Shown here: in pieces, positions 1 through 9,194 of the stretch
How positions within the stretch are numbered: the first letter of the stretch is position 1
How the letters are laid out: each line of letters begins with the position of its first letter
Notes under the pieces: model-generated
Database searches by the model: none
The model's input: the letters and a program-made list of their open reading frames with translations, nothing else
What the model was told of the DNA's origin: nothing
NCBI GenBank assembly: GCA_002290645.2
Contig: NMOS02000003.1
Coordinates: forward strand, 53,877 to 117,876
Reading direction: 5' to 3'
From: Candidatus Aquirickettsiella gammari
Lineage (GTDB): Bacteria; Pseudomonadota; Gammaproteobacteria; Diplorickettsiales; Diplorickettsiaceae
DNA length: 64,000 nucleotides
Program-made: the position numbers and the translations under genes

Positions 1-706
1 ATAGGCTTTTTTGAGTAATGACCTCGGGCGCTACCATGTTTACTGGGCCCGAAAAAGTTGGATTTTTAACAACGAAATCAATAGCACGCACTAAGTCCTC
101 AATATGAATCCAGCTAATTTGCTGTTTTCCATGGCCGAGTATGCTAGCTAAGCCTAGTTTATAGGGTAGTTCCAGTTTTTTTAGCATTCCTTGTTGCTTT
201 TTCAAAACCACACCGAATCGCATTAAAGTGTAGTTGATTTTATTTTTGAGCTTTTTTTCTACCGTCAATTCCCATTCACAAACTACCTGCTGCGAAAAAC
301 AGTGCTCTTGAGTTTTTATCAGGGTATCTTCGGCATTTTGTATGGTGTTTAAGCCGTAAATACCTACAGCGCTGGCGTTTAGAAACCGTATCCGTTCAGG
401 AGTAGGGGAACGTAATACCCAATTAGCCAATTTCTCGGTCGGTTCAACACGGCTCGATATGATTTTTTCTTTTTGCTGAACTGTCCAGCGTTTATCTATG
501 CTTTCCCCACAAAGATTAATCACTACTGTATAATTTTCTATCGGCTCGGTTGCTAAACCCGGGAAGTCGATAGCGCGCTGCTCGGGGAAAATTTGCTTTA
601 ATCGCCGTCTATTTCGTCCTAAAACCGTAATTTTATGTGAAGGAGCCAATGCCGACACTAGACTTTTTCCGATAAAGCCGGAAGCTCCTGCAATCAAGAT
701 GTTCAT
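1..706 (-). CDS. TIGR01777-type NAD(P)-dependent epimerase (YfcH-like), 3' end cut by window edge
   Basis: I translated this by eye from an ATG at 706-704. It starts MNILIAGASGFIGKSLV, a Rossmann dinucleotide-binding motif (GxSGFIG form) at residues 7-13. It continues with VINLCGESI near residue 65 and RWT soon after, then NASAVGIYG near 110-120, the YfcH-family counterpart of the SDR active-site region. About 235 residues are visible; family members are near 300, so the C-terminus lies left of the window. These are extended short-chain dehydrogenase/reductase proteins of unknown substrate; E. coli YfcH is the reference. The family call is firm; the physiological role is unknown. No stop or frameshift interrupts the visible part. 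Confidence 0.85.
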   Translation of the reverse strand, partial: MNILIAGASGFIGKSLVSALAPSHKITVLGRNRRRLKQIFPEQRAIDFPGLATEPIENYTVVINLCGESIDKRWTVQQKEKIISSRVEPTEKLANWVLRSPTPERIRFLNASAVGIYGLNTIQNAEDTLIKTQEHCFSQQVVCEWELTVEKKLKNKINYTLMRFGVVLKKQQGMLKKLELPYKLGLASILGHGKQQISWIHIEDLVRAIDFVVKNPTFSGPVNMVAPEVITQKSL

Positions 707-951
707 TAAAAAACTCTAGTATTTAAATTTAATCAAAAATTTTTACTGTTATCGGAGGTTATAAAGCAACCCCGTGTCAGCGCTTTCCAAACCTTGTGAT
801 ATTACTATGTTTTTTCGAATGGTTTGAATCCGCGCCGTGCCGCTAAAATTATAAGCCGATAATAAAAGTTATCGGCTATAGTGTGTATTGGGTACGTTCT
901 AAGGCCAAATGCGACAAGCCTAAAAAATACTCATTAAATTAATAACTTGCA
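707..951. other. Intergenic stretch with one hairpin
   Basis: About 245 bases without a supported gene. It holds the 5' leader of the epimerase gene on its left and a 9-bp hairpin at 854-877, listed separately. I see no tRNA or small gene; the run at about 815-826 that resembles a tRNA T-loop has no matching stem. Confidence 0.5.
854..877 (-). terminator. Possible weak terminator hairpin downstream of the 586-residue gene
   Basis: A perfect 9-bp stem, AGCCGATAA at 854-862 with TTATCGGCT at 869-877, closes on a 6-base loop. Read on the minus strand it follows the stop of the gene ending at 952 by about 75 bases. The following minus-strand bases are A+T-rich but not a clean U-run, so termination is uncertain. 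Confidence 0.35.
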
Positions 952-2712
952 TCAGTTTGACACACCATAATTTTTACTATCAAGAGTAGCCCGAGTATCC
1001 GGCTCATTGTTATTAGCATCAGCCTCTAAGCTACGATGTCCCTTGCATCCATAAAAGCTACACCAAGCAGTTATTGGACCTGGGATCTTAGCTGCTTTTT
1101 TTAATGTTGTAATTTCAGAGGCCCCGTTTGTGCTACTTTGTGAGCACTGTACTAATACTGAGCTTACCTCATCTTCTTTTAGTAAATTTGGATGTTCATT
1201 CAAGGAAACTAATCTGATCATAAATTCTTTAAAGAACGATTCAGGTGAATTATTTTTCAGAACAGCATCTATAATGTCGTTAGCGTTAGTTTTATCATGT
1301 AATTTATAAAAAAAGATAAAAAATAAAGCATTAAGCGCTTCTTTAGGACGATTACAACCCATGATTTTATCGAGATGTTGCTGTATAAACTCTTTTCCAG
1401 CGTTATCCATATTTCCATAGAAGCCTTGGTAAATCCAAGATAGCACTTCAAGCTTACCTTTAACAATGGGATCGACCGTATTAGGATAGTTAAATTTTTC
1501 AAAAAATTTATCCATGATAGGATTTTTTTTTGCTAATGTAATGCCAAAACAATAAAGATAACTGAGCGCACATAGATCGTTCGCCAATGCCATGAAGTCT
1601 ATCTCATTCTTCACTTCTCCGTTTTCATCTAATATTTTTAAAGCAAGCCTATCGAGTCCAGAGTTATAAATATTTTGATACTTCTTTATTAATTCTGATA
1701 ATTCTTCCTGGTAGGCCTTGAATTCTTTATTCTTATTTTGAATCTCTTCAAAAGCGGTAACAAATCTCGCTATTAATCCCTGAGAATTCTTATTCCTATT
1801 AACTAGAGCCCACCATAGGACACTCAAGAACGTAAAAAAGTTAATTGGCTCAGAGGGTTCTTTATTGATTATTTTTAAAGGAGACAAAGCCGGACTTGCA
1901 ATAAACGCACGTACGTTTTTTTGATTTAAGGTATCGATTGCTATGTTTTCTATTCTGGGATACCCCGGATCTTTTGACGAGGAATTACCAACTAACTGCT
2001 CAAATGCTTGTAAATGTTCTAGAGATGTATCTAAAAATTTCTTGAACCTATCGCTATCCAGCTCACGCAATTGAGCAAAATGGAATAACTGCAATCGTTC
2101 AAGTGTTTTGTTTGGATGATTAGATTCAATAATAGTACCGATGTGCTTTTTTATAAATTCTTTTGTAGCATCTGCAGACTGACAATACTCAAAACTGAGC
2201 CAATTTAATACCTTCGAAACCTCTAGATAATAATTAATATTACCTCTTTGTAGTGCTTCTGTTTGAAGAGTTTTACATAATTTTAACTTATGTTTTTCTA
2301 CCCTACTAAACCACGCATTGAGTACATTACGGAGTGCAGTATCGAATGCATCACTAAGTTCATCATCATGCGTAGCAGCCCTCAATTTAGCCACCAATTG
2401 TTTATCATCTAAATCCTGATACAGATCCTTGTATAAATCTTCATCTTTTTTTATTTTATTTAGTGTTTCTTTTAATATATCATCTTCAAGATCTTTTAGA
2501 ACTATGTTGTAAGTAGTTTTTAATAATTTGCAGATAGCCTGATTTAGTGCCTTATCTTCATCCAATCGAGCCAATGTACCACCTAGCACTTCACCTTTTA
2601 GCAACCTAAAAAATGCATTTTTTACTCTCTCATAGATCATCGTATCGTTTAGTGCGTTATCTAAATCTACTAAATTTATTATTTTTATAAATGTATTATT
2701 ACTATAATTCAT
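952..2712 (-). CDS. Large hypothetical helical protein with an internal duplication
   Basis: A protein of 586 residues that I do not recognise. Start chosen at ATG 2712: GGAG at 2725-2722 lies 9 bases upstream, whereas the in-frame ATG at 2727 has no Shine-Dalgarno. The sequence is rich in Lys, Asp, Glu, Leu and Asn, looks almost wholly alpha-helical and has no signal peptide. Two segments align with each other, about residues 167-233 and 422-488: both run VL[NS]W, then a short Asp/Ala turn, KEFI, H, a [CS]N[HR]P[NK] turn and a helix. This suggests a tandemly duplicated helical module separated by roughly 190 residues. The C-terminus carries several Cys residues (W-C-S-F-Y-G-C) and ends in a polar tail. 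The gene is A+T-rich and sits next to an IS30-type element. In an intracellular Legionellales bacterium this would be an effector candidate, but nothing in the sequence proves secretion. Confidence 0.6.
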   Translation of the reverse strand: MNYSNNTFIKIINLVDLDNALNDTMIYERVKNAFFRLLKGEVLGGTLARLDEDKALNQAICKLLKTTYNIVLKDLEDDILKETLNKIKKDEDLYKDLYQDLDDKQLVAKLRAATHDDELSDAFDTALRNVLNAWFSRVEKHKLKLCKTLQTEALQRGNINYYLEVSKVLNWLSFEYCQSADATKEFIKKHIGTIIESNHPNKTLERLQLFHFAQLRELDSDRFKKFLDTSLEHLQAFEQLVGNSSSKDPGYPRIENIAIDTLNQKNVRAFIASPALSPLKIINKEPSEPINFFTFLSVLWWALVNRNKNSQGLIARFVTAFEEIQNKNKEFKAYQEELSELIKKYQNIYNSGLDRLALKILDENGEVKNEIDFMALANDLCALSYLYCFGITLAKKNPIMDKFFEKFNYPNTVDPIVKGKLEVLSWIYQGFYGNMDNAGKEFIQQHLDKIMGCNRPKEALNALFFIFFYKLHDKTNANDIIDAVLKNNSPESFFKEFMIRLVSLNEHPNLLKEDEVSSVLVQCSQSSTNGASEITTLKKAAKIPGPITAWCSFYGCKGHRSLEADANNNEPDTRATLDSKNYGVSN

Positions 2713-2806
2713 TGGCAAAAGCTCCATAAGCTGAAAATTATTATTTTATAGCTTTCAGATTAACAGCAGCTTAATGCTAGAAATATATTGGCGTAGAAAA
2801 TTTTGG

Positions 2807-2839
2807 TAAGGAGTAATATTTTTACAATATTCCCCCTTA
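2807..2839. repeat. Imperfect palindrome at the 3' end of the transposase gene
   Basis: TAAGGAGTAATATT is followed after a few bases by AATATTCCCCCTTA, pairing at 12 of 14 positions. It overlaps the transposase stop codon (TAA, 2839-2837) and could act as a transcription terminator or be part of a degraded IS end. Confidence 0.4.
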
Positions 2840-3838
2840 TCTACTATCAAGCAAATTACTAACAGTTCGTCTACGATAAAATATTTCACTCGGCGTATTG
2901 TAGATCAAACATTTCATCGGTCTTTTATTCAGCAACTTTAATTTCGATCGAACTGTTCTAGGCGAAATTTTATCTATCGACGCGTTTTTAGAAAACCATT
3001 CTCTTAATTGTTTATTACCATTTTCTATCGTCCCTTTTTGGTAAGATTTATAGGGCTCACAGAAATAAGTTTTTATACCTAATTTTTCAGCTATTTCTTC
3101 ATGTCTAGTAAACTCGGAGCCATTATCCAGGGTTAAGCTTGAAATACGGTGCTTGCCAAGCTTATCAAAAGCTTTAATTATTCTTTTAGCTGTGCTAGCC
3201 GCTTTACGATTTTTATTTTTAATAGCAAGCATATAGCGACTTTGCCGTTCACGTAATGTAATTAAATTCGTTTTAGTTTTCTTACCGAACTGCATCAAAT
3301 CGCCTTCCCAGTGTCCCAGTGATTTTCTGTGTCTAATTTCATCTGGCCTTTCTAAAATAGGAACTCTATTAGGAATTAATGTCCGAGTTCGACGGCTTAT
3401 TTTAGGATACCGAAATAGTCTTTTATCCCTTAAATAAAGATAATAGCGATTGCGTATTCCATAATCACTGTAAAGATAGGAGTAAATTGTTTCATGGCAA
3501 ATTATACTTTTTCCATTGTTCTCCAGTTTTAAGCGCCCTGCTATTTGTTCGGACGACCAAGATAACTGTAATTTTTTAAATACATAACTTCTTAGTTGCT
3601 TATTACTGTCTAACTTTAATCCCCTTTTCCGATCTCCCGCCAATTTCCGTTTCATAAGAAATGGCATATATCCCAATCGATTACTATGGCGTTCAATTTC
3701 TCTGTAAATCGTCGAGCGATGAAAATTTAGCTGTTCTGCAATTTTAGACTTGCTAACTCCTATCTTTAATAAATGATTTATTACAATTCTATCTTTTCTT
3801 GTTATTTGATTAAAACATTTACCCATTTCTACCCTCAA
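2837..3838 (-). CDS. IS30-family transposase
   Basis: Cut-and-paste transposase of 333 residues with a DDE catalytic core. Residues about 10-50 form an N-terminal helix-turn-helix (SKSKIAEQLNFHRSTIYREI) typical of IS30 proteins, a second DNA-binding region precedes the core, and the catalytic triad is D180 (in HWEGDL), D238 (in LTLDNGSEF) and E272 (in GTIENGN). The D-to-E spacing of 33 residues is the IS30 value. The reading frame is intact and length fits the family, so the protein could be active even though the element's left terminal repeat looks poor. The start may be the ATG four codons in (MGKCFNQ). It separates two unrelated orphan genes transcribed in the same direction. Confidence 0.93.
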   Translation of the reverse strand: MRVEMGKCFNQITRKDRIVINHLLKIGVSKSKIAEQLNFHRSTIYREIERHSNRLGYMPFLMKRKLAGDRKRGLKLDSNKQLRSYVFKKLQLSWSSEQIAGRLKLENNGKSIICHETIYSYLYSDYGIRNRYYLYLRDKRLFRYPKISRRTRTLIPNRVPILERPDEIRHRKSLGHWEGDLMQFGKKTKTNLITLRERQSRYMLAIKNKNRKAASTAKRIIKAFDKLGKHRISSLTLDNGSEFTRHEEIAEKLGIKTYFCEPYKSYQKGTIENGNKQLREWFSKNASIDKISPRTVRSKLKLLNKRPMKCLIYNTPSEIFYRRRTVSNLLDSR

Positions 3839-3914
3839 AATACGACTAGTTTAACCTCCTTGTCGCAATTGAGTTAGAACCTACAGTTTGAACTCACCTT
3901 TATAATCTAGCCGG

Positions 3915-6074
3915 CTAACAAGAAAAACTAGTCTCTCCACAATGTACTGAAGAAGTGCTACCATACCTATAACTATTATTATTTTCTGGGTTGCTTACAG
4001 GCATAGATCTACGTGAGAAAAAAGGCTGTAAAGCACTACACTCATAAATTAATCGACTTCTTTCTGAAAGATCAGAATTATCAGATAATTGCTCAATAGG
4101 TATAGGTAATTTATGTAGTAATTTACCTACAGCGGATTGTTCCTCATCTAATTCCTTTATTTTTGTTAACTCTATAAATAAATCAGAACTACATATTTCT
4201 CTTTTCAAAATATTGTGCTCATGATGAGTATCTGTCATTCCCGTATCAATAGAGTTTGTTCGCGTCACGCGACGACTGAGACTAGGCTCCGATGAGGATG
4301 TCTCATCATCGGAAGACCTGAATTGGCGCTGGCGTGATGGCAATGGTGATACTGGACTTGTTGGTGTACCATGCACGCCCTGCTGCTCTGCCGGTTTTGG
4401 TTTTGAATTTAATTCCGATTTTTCTTCTAAGGCCATCTGTAAATTTACCAGTGTTTCTCTTAGTTCATCCAGTTCATTATTATCTGCACTTGGCCGGATA
4501 TTTAAAATAGACATCAATCGAGTCCCTTCCAGCTTAGATAAAGATATTATCAATTGGTCTGATTTCATTAACTGTATGCTGTTTTTAAGTTGACTGAAGG
4601 CCGCAGATAATTTAGCAACCATTTCAGCGTCCTTATTCCTACCATAGTGACTAAATTTTTTGAGAATACTACTAAAAAAATCTAACATGGCGGTAAAACC
4701 CAAAAAAGCGAGACCTGTTTCGGACAATGCCAGTAACTCAGGACGTAAAAACTCTAAATCTCCTTTAAAATTATCCTTAATTAATTCAGCCCCTGCGGCG
4801 TAAGAAAAAACAGATAAATACATCGAAATAACAATCAATAAGATCGAGGTTTTAGGATAAATTTTAAATTCTTGTGGAACTTTAACGGCATCATCTTGCC
4901 ATGAAGTGAAATAATCATAGGTGTTTTGTAGCGAATTACCACCGAAATAAGCTAATAAGACACCTAGAAAATAAACAGATGGTGCTGAAAAACTAGCTCC
5001 CATCACTTCACTACCGGTTAACTCAGTCATTTCATTGATAGGAGCCACTAAAAACCCGACGCAACTCGACATGACCCAGAAAGCGCCGGGAATATACACT
5101 AATTTTCTTAATAATCTATCCGCCGTGCTCGGTGGGTCAATAGGTCTTTTGGGAGAGCGCTCATGGATGAGTCTAAGTAAGTTCTCTAATAACAGCAGCG
5201 GATCTTGTGCGTGTTGCTGCTTTAACTCTTCTATTTCCTTTCCGACGTAATTTTTATAATTTAAACAATTTGCTTGAAATTCAAATCCATAATTGCTCAG
5301 CAACCTTTCAACCTGATCTAAATGCGTGATAAAACGCTGTTTAATAAACTGATAGTATTGATCTATTTGTTTTTGCAATTGATTTTTTTGCCGCTCTTCG
5401 GGGCTGCGACAACAATTAATAATTTGTTTAAAAATAAACTCAAACGGTAAAATGGGTAGGCGGTACAAGGGATTCTGTAAAGCCAATTTAATGGGTAGAA
5501 AATGTAATATGGTATTATCAAACTCGACAATAATACTCTGTAGTATTATAACACCCTTCGGTAAACCGGGAATAGGATATAAAAAACTAACCGCTGCCAA
5601 GGGAAAAGCCGAGATAGCAGAACCCAGTGTTACGATAATATTTTCTATTATTTTTTGCTGCGGGGTGAAGGAATTCTCTAAATAATCAGCAAGTTTTTCT
5701 GGGATCTTTTCCGCGGCTCGCATACCTAAAAAAAGTTCCGTGGAATTCCATAGTACCGCTAATGCCGGCACACAAGTACTTATTATATAATTTATACGGC
5801 TGATTAGTTCAGCCTGCTCGGACCATGCATAAGCATCAGCCGGCACCGCATATAAGCTTGCCCCGGAAATAGCCACGACGAATAAAAAACCCTGTTGGAA
5901 CAGCTCTTGCTTTAAGCTAAGATGTCCATTGTCTTGTAAAAAATAATCGACTACCTGTTCTAAAGCATCAGGTTTCTGAGTCGACATTTCAATATGAACA
6001 ACGGGTTCATCAATGCTGGATTGTTGGTTGATTTCTTTGATACGCTGCCACCCCGAATATCTTCGCACATCCAT
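3915..6074 (-). CDS. Multi-pass membrane protein with long Ser-rich C-terminal tail, unknown function
   Basis: A 719-residue protein I do not recognise. Hydrophobic segments lie near residues 61-79, 92-112, 143-166, 172-190, 325-345, 360-380, 408-428 and 447-468, so about seven or eight membrane passes in two blocks are likely. A charged, coiled-coil-prone stretch rich in Gln and Lys (about 222-300) separates the blocks. From about 555 the protein becomes a low-complexity tail rich in Ser, Thr and Pro with an R-R-V-T-R-T-N-S motif near 601-608, a pattern resembling basophilic kinase sites; it ends in a Ser/Cys-rich stretch. AGGGAG at 6080-6075 abuts the first ATG, so a GTG two codons later (6068) is a possible real start. 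The eukaryotic-looking tail and IS neighbour make it an effector or surface-protein candidate by inference only. Confidence 0.6.
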   Translation of the reverse strand: MDVRRYSGWQRIKEINQQSSIDEPVVHIEMSTQKPDALEQVVDYFLQDNGHLSLKQELFQQGFLFVVAISGASLYAVPADAYAWSEQAELISRINYIISTCVPALAVLWNSTELFLGMRAAEKIPEKLADYLENSFTPQQKIIENIIVTLGSAISAFPLAAVSFLYPIPGLPKGVIILQSIIVEFDNTILHFLPIKLALQNPLYRLPILPFEFIFKQIINCCRSPEERQKNQLQKQIDQYYQFIKQRFITHLDQVERLLSNYGFEFQANCLNYKNYVGKEIEELKQQHAQDPLLLLENLLRLIHERSPKRPIDPPSTADRLLRKLVYIPGAFWVMSSCVGFLVAPINEMTELTGSEVMGASFSAPSVYFLGVLLAYFGGNSLQNTYDYFTSWQDDAVKVPQEFKIYPKTSILLIVISMYLSVFSYAAGAELIKDNFKGDLEFLRPELLALSETGLAFLGFTAMLDFFSSILKKFSHYGRNKDAEMVAKLSAAFSQLKNSIQLMKSDQLIISLSKLEGTRLMSILNIRPSADNNELDELRETLVNLQMALEEKSELNSKPKPAEQQGVHGTPTSPVSPLPSRQRQFRSSDDETSSSEPSLSRRVTRTNSIDTGMTDTHHEHNILKREICSSDLFIELTKIKELDEEQSAVGKLLHKLPIPIEQLSDNSDLSERSRLIYECSALQPFFSRRSMPVSNPENNNSYRYGSTSSVHCGETSFSC

Positions 6075-6440
6075 CTCCCTATTCTTAAATTATTTTTTTT
6101 ATTATTCTTATTTTTTTATGAGACGATTTCTTTTTTTACTTAGCAGAAAATGTTAATTTTTGCACTAAACTCGACTGATTTTTGTGCCAACAGATTAATC
6201 TAGCATAATTTATTTATTTAATTCAACTATTATTTTATCTTGTAAAGACAATAAAAACTATTGAACAATTAAAATTTATTTTTAAAGAATAGATGATAGA
6301 TAAATTTTTAAATAAAATGTTTACATCGATACCTTACACGTCTCAAGTACACCACGTGTAGCTCGGCTTTATGGAGATTATTGCGTCATTGGCTATGGGC
6401 GGTATACTGTCTGCAAAAATGATAAGTGGATACTAAAAGC
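6075..6440. other. Divergent A+T-rich intergenic region
   Basis: About 365 bases between two divergent genes. It is very A+T-rich and holds a 7-bp inverted repeat, TACACGT at 6335-6341 and ACGTGTA at 6354-6360, which could be an operator, plus the likely promoter of the ABC-F gene. I see no further gene on either strand. Confidence 0.5.
6381..6408 (+). promoter_or_regulatory. Probable sigma-70 promoter of the ABC-F gene
   Basis: A -35-like TTGCGT at 6381-6386 and a -10 TATACT at 6403-6408 are 16 bases apart. Transcription would start near 6415, giving a short leader before the ATG at 6441. Confidence 0.5.
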
Positions 6441-8021
6441 ATGATATCGATCAATCAACTGAGCATGGCCTATGGCGAAAAGCTTTTATTTTATGATGTA
6501 AACCTCATCCTGACTGATCAAACGCGTTATGCACTAGTCGGTGCTAATGGTTCGGGTAAATCGACTTTTTTACAACTACTCATGGGCACACAGGATCCTG
6601 TCGCCGGCACCATTTCTATCCCTAAAGCGGCGAGTATAGGGTGGTTAAAGCAAGACCAATTTCGCTATGAAAATACCCGTATTAGCGATATTGTTTTACA
6701 AGGAAAACCAGTGCTATGGCAAGCGATGCAAGAGAAAGATAAATTACTAAATAGTGATCATTCGAATCAAAAAAATATTAATCGTTTAGGCAAGTTAGAA
6801 GATGAAATTGCACGTCTTAATGGCTATAGCGCTTATGCCTTAGCGGCAAAATTGCTTATGGGCTTAGGGATTAGTCTTGAATATCATGAAAAACCTTTAA
6901 CCACTCTGTCAGGCGGATTCAAATTAAGAGTATTACTGGCCCAAGCTTTATTTCAGGAACCGGATATTCTATTGTTAGATGAGCCCACCAATCATTTAGA
7001 TTTTATTTCCATATTGTGGTTGGAAAAATACTTAAAAAATGAATTTACGGGTCTACTCTTGTTTATCTCGCATGATGTTGCCTTTATCAACCGACTTGCT
7101 GATAGCCTACTCGATGTAGATTATGCAGAGATACGTCCCTACAGCGGCAATTATGCTAAGTTTCTGGCTGAAAAAAAATTAATTGCCGAACAAAAGCTTC
7201 AAGAAAAACGTAGTGCTGAGCTTAAAATAGCGACTATGCAAAGTTTTGTCGATAAATATCGAGCCAGCGCAGCGCGCGCTAAGCTAGCACAATCACGCTT
7301 AAAAATGATAACCAAAATGGAGATTCCCGATATTAAGCAATCATCGCGTCTATCTCCGAGCTTTCCATTCAAGATTATCCGCCCTTCTGGAAAACACATA
7401 TTACGTGTTAAAGATCTGGCTAAGAATTTTCAACAGAAAAAACTATTTCAACAACTCACCTTTGAAGTCAAACGCGGTGAAAAAATAGCGATTATTGGCG
7501 AGAATGGTATTGGTAAATCAACACTGCTTAAAATTTTACTCGGTTACATTCATCCCGATCAAGGTCATTATGAATGGGGATATGAAACCCATCTCAGTTA
7601 CTTTTCGCAGGATCATCATGATTTACTGAATAAAAATTCCAGTGTTTTAGCGTGGCTAGAAAATCAAGCATCGGGTGCCAACGAACAATTAATTCGTAAG
7701 ACCTTAGCACAAGTACTCTTTAACAAAGATGATGTCGCAAAAGATATCTTATCGTTAAGTGGTGGCGAAGCAGCGCGCTTATTACTGGCTAAAATTTTAT
7801 TAGAACCCTCGAATGTATTACTCTTAGATGAACCCACTAATCACCTTGATATTGAGAGCACCGCAGCCCTTGCCGATGCCTTACGCTGCTATCCGGGAAC
7901 ATTGTTATTTGTCAGTCATGATAGGGATTTTATCAGTCAGATTGCTAACCGGATATTATTTATTTCACGAGAAAAAAAGCTGCAAGATGTCAAACAATTA
8001 GACGCTCTCGTATTAAATTAA
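6441..8021 (+). CDS. ybiT: ABC-F family ATPase, YbiT-like translation factor
   Basis: A soluble 526-residue protein with two ABC ATPase domains and no membrane segments. ABC-F proteins bind the ribosomal E site and relieve or regulate stalled translation. The first domain has Walker A GANGSGKST near residue 35 and LSGG followed by LLLDEPTNHLD; the second has GENGIGKST, LSGGEA and again LLLDEPTNHLD. Between them lies the linker of charged helices (about 240-310). The spacing and motifs such as QDQF and DVDYAEIRPYSGNY match E. coli YbiT (530 residues) better than EttA or Uup. I start at ATG 6441 because it aligns with YbiT; an upstream GTG at 6426 would add five residues. It converges on lapB with only 12 bases between the stops. 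Confidence 0.88.
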   Translation: MISINQLSMAYGEKLLFYDVNLILTDQTRYALVGANGSGKSTFLQLLMGTQDPVAGTISIPKAASIGWLKQDQFRYENTRISDIVLQGKPVLWQAMQEKDKLLNSDHSNQKNINRLGKLEDEIARLNGYSAYALAAKLLMGLGISLEYHEKPLTTLSGGFKLRVLLAQALFQEPDILLLDEPTNHLDFISILWLEKYLKNEFTGLLLFISHDVAFINRLADSLLDVDYAEIRPYSGNYAKFLAEKKLIAEQKLQEKRSAELKIATMQSFVDKYRASAARAKLAQSRLKMITKMEIPDIKQSSRLSPSFPFKIIRPSGKHILRVKDLAKNFQQKKLFQQLTFEVKRGEKIAIIGENGIGKSTLLKILLGYIHPDQGHYEWGYETHLSYFSQDHHDLLNKNSSVLAWLENQASGANEQLIRKTLAQVLFNKDDVAKDILSLSGGEAARLLLAKILLEPSNVLLLDEPTNHLDIESTAALADALRCYPGTLLFVSHDRDFISQIANRILFISREKKLQDVKQLDALVLN

Positions 8022-8033
8022 TTTTATCTTGTC

Positions 8034-9194
8034 TTATAGAGGCTTAATGCTACTCCAATTACGACAAGCCGGACAAAGCCAATCAAGGATTTTACTATTA
8101 AAACCACAACTCAAACAACGATACAGCGGTTTATTTTCCATTAACTTTTTAATAAGATTTTTTAAGCTGGTTAAATTAGTTTTATCCGCCTCGGAACAAT
8201 TTTCTTGCGCTAGATGTAAATCAACTAAATGGTATAAGCCATGCAGAGAAGGTCTATCTTGCAACTGCTGGGTCAAAAATTGTAAGGCCTTATGGTTATC
8301 TTGTTCTTGAATCAACTTAACAATCGCCAGAAAAATAGGCGTTTGCGCATGTTCAGATAAAGTTTCATGTAAATAACTTAATAAATCTATCGAACCGGAT
8401 TGGCGTTGCAAGTAGCATTGATTAAGGGGTACTAAGGTTTCAGTAATATAATCGGGATCTTGTTTCTTGATAGCTTGATAGATTTGGATGGCCTTTTCCC
8501 ATTCTTCTGCTTCCACCGCAAGCTTACCTTTAATAAGATTGGCGCGTACACAATTTACATCGTATTTTAATGCTTGATCTAATAATTTGATGACATTTTG
8601 TTTGCCAGTGGAGTTCTTTAGTAAATTGAGTGCCATTTCGCAATGATAATGGGCAATATTTTTAACCACCTGACTATCCCATTTCGCAATCTTTTTAGCT
8701 TGTTTAATAGCCACTTCCCAACGCTTTTGTTGCTGATAAATTTCCAATAAATAGCGTAAGGCGATCCTTGCATACTCTTTATCATCGCTATGAATCACTT
8801 CAAAAAATAAACGTTCTGCTCTATCCAATAAGCCTGCGCAATAATAATCTCGCCCTAAGGCTAACAGGGCTTGTAGTTTTTGCGGATGCGCTAGATTTGG
8901 TCTTGCAATTAAATTTTGATGGAGTCGGATAGCGCGATCTATTTCACCACGGCGTCTAAACAAAACACCTAGGGCTAAATGTGTTTCAACGGTTTCCGTA
9001 TCGACCTCCAATATTTTGATGAAGGTATCAACGGCTTTATCCGATTGTTCATTGAGTAAATAATTCAAACCACGTAAGTATTCAAGGTTACATTGATGTT
9101 TTTTACGCGAATTGGAATGCGAAAGCGTGCAATAAGCCACATACCACCCGGAAGCAGCGGCAAAAGGCAGCAGTAAAAATAATAACTCCAACAT
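8034..9194 (-). CDS. lapB: Lipopolysaccharide assembly protein B (TPR, rubredoxin-like)
   Basis: LapB (YciM) is an inner-membrane-anchored TPR protein that brings LpxC to FtsH and so limits lipid A synthesis. The 386 residues match E. coli LapB (389). Residues 1-20 form the N-terminal membrane anchor (MLELLFLLLPFAAASGWY), followed by consecutive TPR helices (for example ALGVLFRRRGEIDRAI and LLALGRDYYCAGLLDRA). The C-terminal end is a zinc-ribbon with two CxxC pairs, YRCLSCGF and WLCPACRNW. It follows lapA in the same orientation with about 110 bases between them, the conserved gammaproteobacterial pair. No defect is visible. Confidence 0.95.
   Translation of the reverse strand: MLELLFLLLPFAAASGWYVAYCTLSHSNSRKKHQCNLEYLRGLNYLLNEQSDKAVDTFIKILEVDTETVETHLALGVLFRRRGEIDRAIRLHQNLIARPNLAHPQKLQALLALGRDYYCAGLLDRAERLFFEVIHSDDKEYARIALRYLLEIYQQQKRWEVAIKQAKKIAKWDSQVVKNIAHYHCEMALNLLKNSTGKQNVIKLLDQALKYDVNCVRANLIKGKLAVEAEEWEKAIQIYQAIKKQDPDYITETLVPLNQCYLQRQSGSIDLLSYLHETLSEHAQTPIFLAIVKLIQEQDNHKALQFLTQQLQDRPSLHGLYHLVDLHLAQENCSEADKTNLTSLKNLIKKLMENKPLYRCLSCGFNSKILDWLCPACRNWSSIKPL

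Larger units (their letters stand above)
2790..3885 (-). mobile_element. IS30-family insertion sequence, right end recognisable, left end degenerate
   Basis: The element consists of one transposase gene plus a right terminal sequence. Reading inward from 3885 on the minus strand gives TGTAGGTTCTAACTCAATTG and then CGACAAGGAG, which follows the pattern of IS30-family ends (TGTAG.TTC...CAATTG...CGCAAC). On the left only a poor match is visible near 2790-2813 (a GTAG, an AATT, then TAAGGAG). I therefore place the left boundary tentatively. Loss of one end would leave the copy immobile unless a transposase tolerates the mismatch. No target-site duplication could be identified, and no second copy lies in the window. 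Confidence 0.6.

Noticed and set aside
815..835. A run resembling a tRNA T-loop (GGTTTGAATCC)
   Set aside because: Flanking bases do not pair to a T-stem or an acceptor stem.
3915..6074. A possible transporter or channel assignment for the Ser-tailed membrane protein
   Set aside because: No motif of any known transporter family is visible; the helix count alone does not support one.
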